Shown here: piece by piece, positions 29,449 through 32,438 of the stretch
Position numbering within the stretch: position 1 is the stretch's first letter
How the letters are laid out: every line of letters begins with the position of its first letter
Origin: an uncultured Clostridia bacterium
GTDB lineage: Bacteria > Bacillota > Clostridia > TANB77 > UBA1234
Direction of reading: 5' to 3'
Assembly (NCBI GenBank): GCA_947588905.1
Contig: CANQBB010000012.1
Location: 1 to 32,438, forward strand
Length of the DNA: 32,438 nt
The notes under the pieces: generated by a model
Seen by the model: only the letters and a program-made list of their open reading frames with translations
The model's database searches: none
What the model was told of the DNA's origin: nothing
Made by a program: the position numbers and the translations under genes

Positions 29449-32438
29449 ATGAAAAACAAAACTTTAGTAAGAAATGTTATTATCTTAATTGTTGTACTTG
29501 TATTAGTATTTGCAGTAATTTTCATGTGTAAAAAAATTGGAAAGGATGAAGTACATACTAATGGTGAATTAACATCTGGAGAAAATACAGCTTTATATAA
29601 TAGATTGCCAGAAGAAAATTATGAAATAAATAAAGATACAAACGAAATAACATTTTCTGATGATTTAGTAGTTGAAAGCTTTTGTATAAGTGAAAACCCA
29701 GAAGGTCCAACCAACGAAGATAGATGGATATTAACGGATGGACAAAAAGTAATAAAATTAGAAGATGAAGTGAATGATAAACAAGTATATGTGTATTATA
29801 CTGCTAGCAACTATCAAACTATGGTAGATTATGATGAAAATGCATCGATGTATTTTATAGAAACTATGGAAGATTTGGTAAAGTTTTCTGAGTTAGTTAA
29901 TAGTGGCGTTACATTCGAAAATAAAAAAGTTTATTTAAAAGCTGATATTGCGCTAACAGGCTCTTTTACACCTATAGGAACTTCAAGTACACCTTTTAAA
30001 GGGCAATTTGATGGAGAAGGATTTAGCATTACAGGAATATCTATTTCTTTGAAAACAGATAATATTGGATTATTTGGATATGTTACCAATGCTAAAATAA
30101 AAAATTTAACAGTAGCAGGTAGTATAACAGGAAAAACATATGTAGGTGGTATAGTTGGTCAAGGAACAGGAACTATAGAAAACTGTGTGAATAATGTTGT
30201 TGTAAAAGCAACATCAAGTACATCAGGTGGAATAGCTGGAAAATTTGGAGGTACAATTAAATACTGCAAAAACATTAAAGCAATGGGAAATAAGAAAACT
30301 AAAACAGGAGGAATAGTTGGAGAAGGTAACAATGGAATAGTAATATTTAACTGCACTAATACTGCTGCAATTTCTACAAGTAGTACATCTGGAGGAATTG
30401 TAGGATCAGCAAGTGGAGCAACAATAAGTTATTGTGTAAATACTGCAAATGTAACAACTGGAGGCAATATTGGAGGTATTGCTGGTTATTTATCATCATC
30501 AAATGTAAGTAATTGTATAAATAAAGGTAATATTGCTGGAAACGGTACAGTTGGAGGAGTTGTTGGTAGTTGTAATGCATGTACAATAACTAAATGTTTC
30601 AATACTAATGCCATTTCAGGAAAAAGTAATGTAGGTGGAGTTGTTGGTTATGCGGAAAATGCTTGTACTATATCATATTGTAGAAGTGCAAAAACAGGTG
30701 CAAGAGTTTATGGAAGTTCAGGTAAAGTTGGAGGAATCGTTGGAGCATGTTGGGGAAAAGATAAAAATAGTGTAGCTAAAGTAAGTTATTGTGCAACAAA
30801 AATCGGTGTGAGAGCAGAAAATGATCATTATGTAGCCGGAGTAGTTGGCTGTGGTGATGATATAGATGTAAATTATTGTTATACTTTTATTAGTAATGCT
30901 AACGGTAGCATGGGAACTTCTGATGGTAATGTTAATCGTGTAATTGGATATAGATATGTATCAGGTGTTGCAAATTTTTATTGTGATGCTACTGAATCTA
31001 GAAAAGACAGATATGCGACAATAGAAAATTGTTATTCTGCTACATATGTGGCAATTAGAAGTGGAGGTTCATCAGAAGCATCAAGAAGTGGTGTTGCACT
31101 TTGGAACAAACAAAGTCCAGGTGATTGGGGAACTAGAACTGGAAGTAATAATGGTTGGTTTGGAAGAGTAAAAAGAGGAAGTATTACTGGATATGGTATA
31201 TGGGCTAATGGGTCAAAAAGTTCAAGTCCCAATAGTAATTTATCTACTGGAAATATAATAAGCACTTGCCCTAATTATTATACGGATAATTGGGGAATAA
31301 ATAATGGTAAAAAATATTATGTATTTAGTTGGGAAGTAGAACCAACAATATTAAGAAATCCATTTTCTATTGTTAGACCATTAGGTACAACAGCAACATT
31401 AGATTTTGAATTTAATGTGGCACCAAATACAGCTAAATATCAATGGTATGTTTCAGACAGTGAGACAGGTGAAGGAACAATAGTACCAGATGGAACAAAT
31501 GCTACATTAAGTGCAACTGTACAAAGTACAGAAAAGTGGTATTGGTGTGTTGTTACTGGTCAAAATGCAAAAGGAGAAACTGCTACTGCAACAACTGAAA
31601 GAGCTTTAGTAGGTGTTGGAAAAGAAGAAATTGTATACGTAGATAGACCAACTGCAAGTGGAACATATACATATAACGGAAAATCACAAACAGTAAATAT
31701 AACTGGATATGATTCTAGTAATATGACAATAACAGGCAATACAGGAATAGATGCAGGAGAATATACAGTAGTAATAAAAATAAAAAATAAAGATGCATGC
31801 AAATGGTTAGATGGTACAACTGATGATGTAATATTAACATGGAGAATAAATCCAAAGAGTGTACCAGTAACATGGGGAGGACAATCAACATTTGTATATG
31901 ATGGTGCATTGCATGCACCAACAGCAAGTGTAAATAGTGGAATAGAAGGAGAAACATTAAATATATCACAAACGAAAGAAAGAAATGCTGGAAAATATAC
32001 ATCAACAGTAACAATAACAAGCGTAACAGGAGGACAAAGAAGAAAAGAAAATTATGAATTAACAGGAAGTACAAGAGACTATGAAATAACAAAGGCAACA
32101 GGTACATATGATATGACAATACCAGATGACAATCCAGAAAAAAGTGAGGGAGATGGAATAGTAGAAGGAAATAATACACCAACAGATGAAAATGGAGTAG
32201 CAAAATATAAATATAAAATAACATTGGTAGCTGGAAATAGTATAAGTATGAAATATAAATATAATGGAGATATATCTGGAAAAGTAGAAGTAAATACAGG
32301 AATAGCAACAATAACAGTGGGAACAGAAAGTATAACAATAAAAGGAATAAGCGAAGGACAGACAACAGGAACAATATCATATGTAGGAAGTAATAACTAT
32401 AAAGATGTAATAGTAGAGATAGCAATAACAGTGTTAAG
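29449..32438 (+). CDS. Secreted GLUG-repeat/MBG-like surface protein B (cut by window end)
   Basis: The frame from ATG 29449 stays open for 996 codons to the window end. An N-terminal signal peptide or anchor (about 8-28, NVIILIVVLVLVFAVIF) is followed by a unique region (29-160). A long GLUG repeat region spans about 170-535 (FTPIGTSSTPFKGQFDGEGFSI, then repeated GGIVG...NCVN units, many with Cys). Then come an Ig-like domain about 638-724 (YQWYVSDSETG to WYWCVVTG), two MBG/YDG-like modules about 735-884 and a module shared with protein A. No frameshift was found here. VIFMC near residue 31 does not fit a lipobox well. It is a paralogue of the protein at 5514-10254 and probably an adhesin; the C-terminus and anchor are outside the window. 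Confidence 0.88.
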   Translation, partial: MKNKTLVRNVIILIVVLVLVFAVIFMCKKIGKDEVHTNGELTSGENTALYNRLPEENYEINKDTNEITFSDDLVVESFCISENPEGPTNEDRWILTDGQKVIKLEDEVNDKQVYVYYTASNYQTMVDYDENASMYFIETMEDLVKFSELVNSGVTFENKKVYLKADIALTGSFTPIGTSSTPFKGQFDGEGFSITGISISLKTDNIGLFGYVTNAKIKNLTVAGSITGKTYVGGIVGQGTGTIENCVNNVVVKATSSTSGGIAGKFGGTIKYCKNIKAMGNKKTKTGGIVGEGNNGIVIFNCTNTAAISTSSTSGGIVGSASGATISYCVNTANVTTGGNIGGIAGYLSSSNVSNCINKGNIAGNGTVGGVVGSCNACTITKCFNTNAISGKSNVGGVVGYAENACTISYCRSAKTGARVYGSSGKVGGIVGACWGKDKNSVAKVSYCATKIGVRAENDHYVAGVVGCGDDIDVNYCYTFISNANGSMGTSDGNVNRVIGYRYVSGVANFYCDATESRKDRYATIENCYSATYVAIRSGGSSEASRSGVALWNKQSPGDWGTRTGSNNGWFGRVKRGSITGYGIWANGSKSSSPNSNLSTGNIISTCPNYYTDNWGINNGKKYYVFSWEVEPTILRNPFSIVRPLGTTATLDFEFNVAPNTAKYQWYVSDSETGEGTIVPDGTNATLSATVQSTEKWYWCVVTGQNAKGETATATTERALVGVGKEEIVYVDRPTASGTYTYNGKSQTVNITGYDSSNMTITGNTGIDAGEYTVVIKIKNKDACKWLDGTTDDVILTWRINPKSVPVTWGGQSTFVYDGALHAPTASVNSGIEGETLNISQTKERNAGKYTSTVTITSVTGGQRRKENYELTGSTRDYEITKATGTYDMTIPDDNPEKSEGDGIVEGNNTPTDENGVAKYKYKITLVAGNSISMKYKYNGDISGKVEVNTGIATITVGTESITIKGISEGQTTGTISYVGSNNYKDVIVEIAITVL
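31660..32438 (+). repeat. Long imperfect direct repeat, copy 2 (inside surface protein B)
   Basis: The counterpart of 7309-8093, lying 24.3 kb downstream in the same orientation. It is still matching where the window ends (8093 aligns with 32438), so the true repeat is longer. Confidence 0.85.

Noticed and set aside
29520..29545. Lipobox in surface protein B (VIFMC)
   Set aside because: Residues before the Cys (Phe-Met) do not fit the [LVI][ASTVI][GAS]C pattern; a plain signal peptide or anchor is more likely.
30100..30700. Regularly spaced repeats that could be taken for a CRISPR array or tandem DNA repeat
   Set aside because: They are degenerate protein-level GLUG repeats (GGIVG units) in an open reading frame; the DNA units are neither identical nor of fixed length.

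Overview
The window looks like a chromosomal segment of a low-GC Gram-positive anaerobe (Bacillota, most likely class Clostridia, possibly an uncultured gut lineage). The evidence is AT-rich DNA with mostly A/T-ending codons, strong AGGAGG ribosome sites, TTGACA/TATAAT-type promoters, U-tract terminators after most transcription units, a glmS ribozyme upstream of glmS, and an oxygen-sensitive trimeric [FeFe]-hydrogenase. TGA is used as a stop codon. No tRNA, rRNA, CRISPR array, transposase or phage gene was seen.

Layout: 1-399 (-) is the 5' end of an acyl-CoA synthetase-like gene with a palindromic operator, divergent from yebC. 1427-2210 holds a small membrane protein and dtd. 2282-3161 (-) is a PflX-type radical SAM gene split by a frameshift. 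3288-5113 holds a eukaryotic-type UDP-sugar pyrophosphorylase and a membrane protein. 5136-5375 (-) is an XRE regulator divergent from a giant secreted GLUG-repeat surface protein (5514-10254), which is also frameshifted. 10421-14489 is the glmS ribozyme followed by glmS, a GlmU-C-like acetyltransferase and glmM. 14682-20571 is a probable hydrogenase operon: hydC, hydB, hydA, a GltD/NfnB-like flavoprotein and a frameshifted DUF402 gene. 20727-23116 holds smpB, a Gly/Asn-rich membrane-anchored protein (-) and an HtrA protease (-). 23270-28550 holds an unknown protein with a nuclease-like motif, an HD-GYP protein, tex and an unknown 409-aa protein. 28614-29201 (-) is engB. 29449 to the window end is a second giant surface protein, paralogous to the first and cut off by the window end.

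How the genes fit together: GlmS, GlmM, the stand-alone left-handed beta-helix acetyltransferase and the UAP1-like pyrophosphorylase could together make UDP-GlcNAc without a fused GlmU, with the ribozyme sensing GlcN6P. HydABC plus the NfnB-like subunit suggests a bifurcating hydrogenase tied to the NAD(P)H pool. The two surface proteins share modules with closely similar DNA and look like paralogous adhesins; the first is probably controlled by the divergent XRE repressor.

Four or five genes each appear to carry one extra base, mostly an extra A in a short A run on the coding strand. This pattern is either assembly error or real indels and affects how the gene list should be read.
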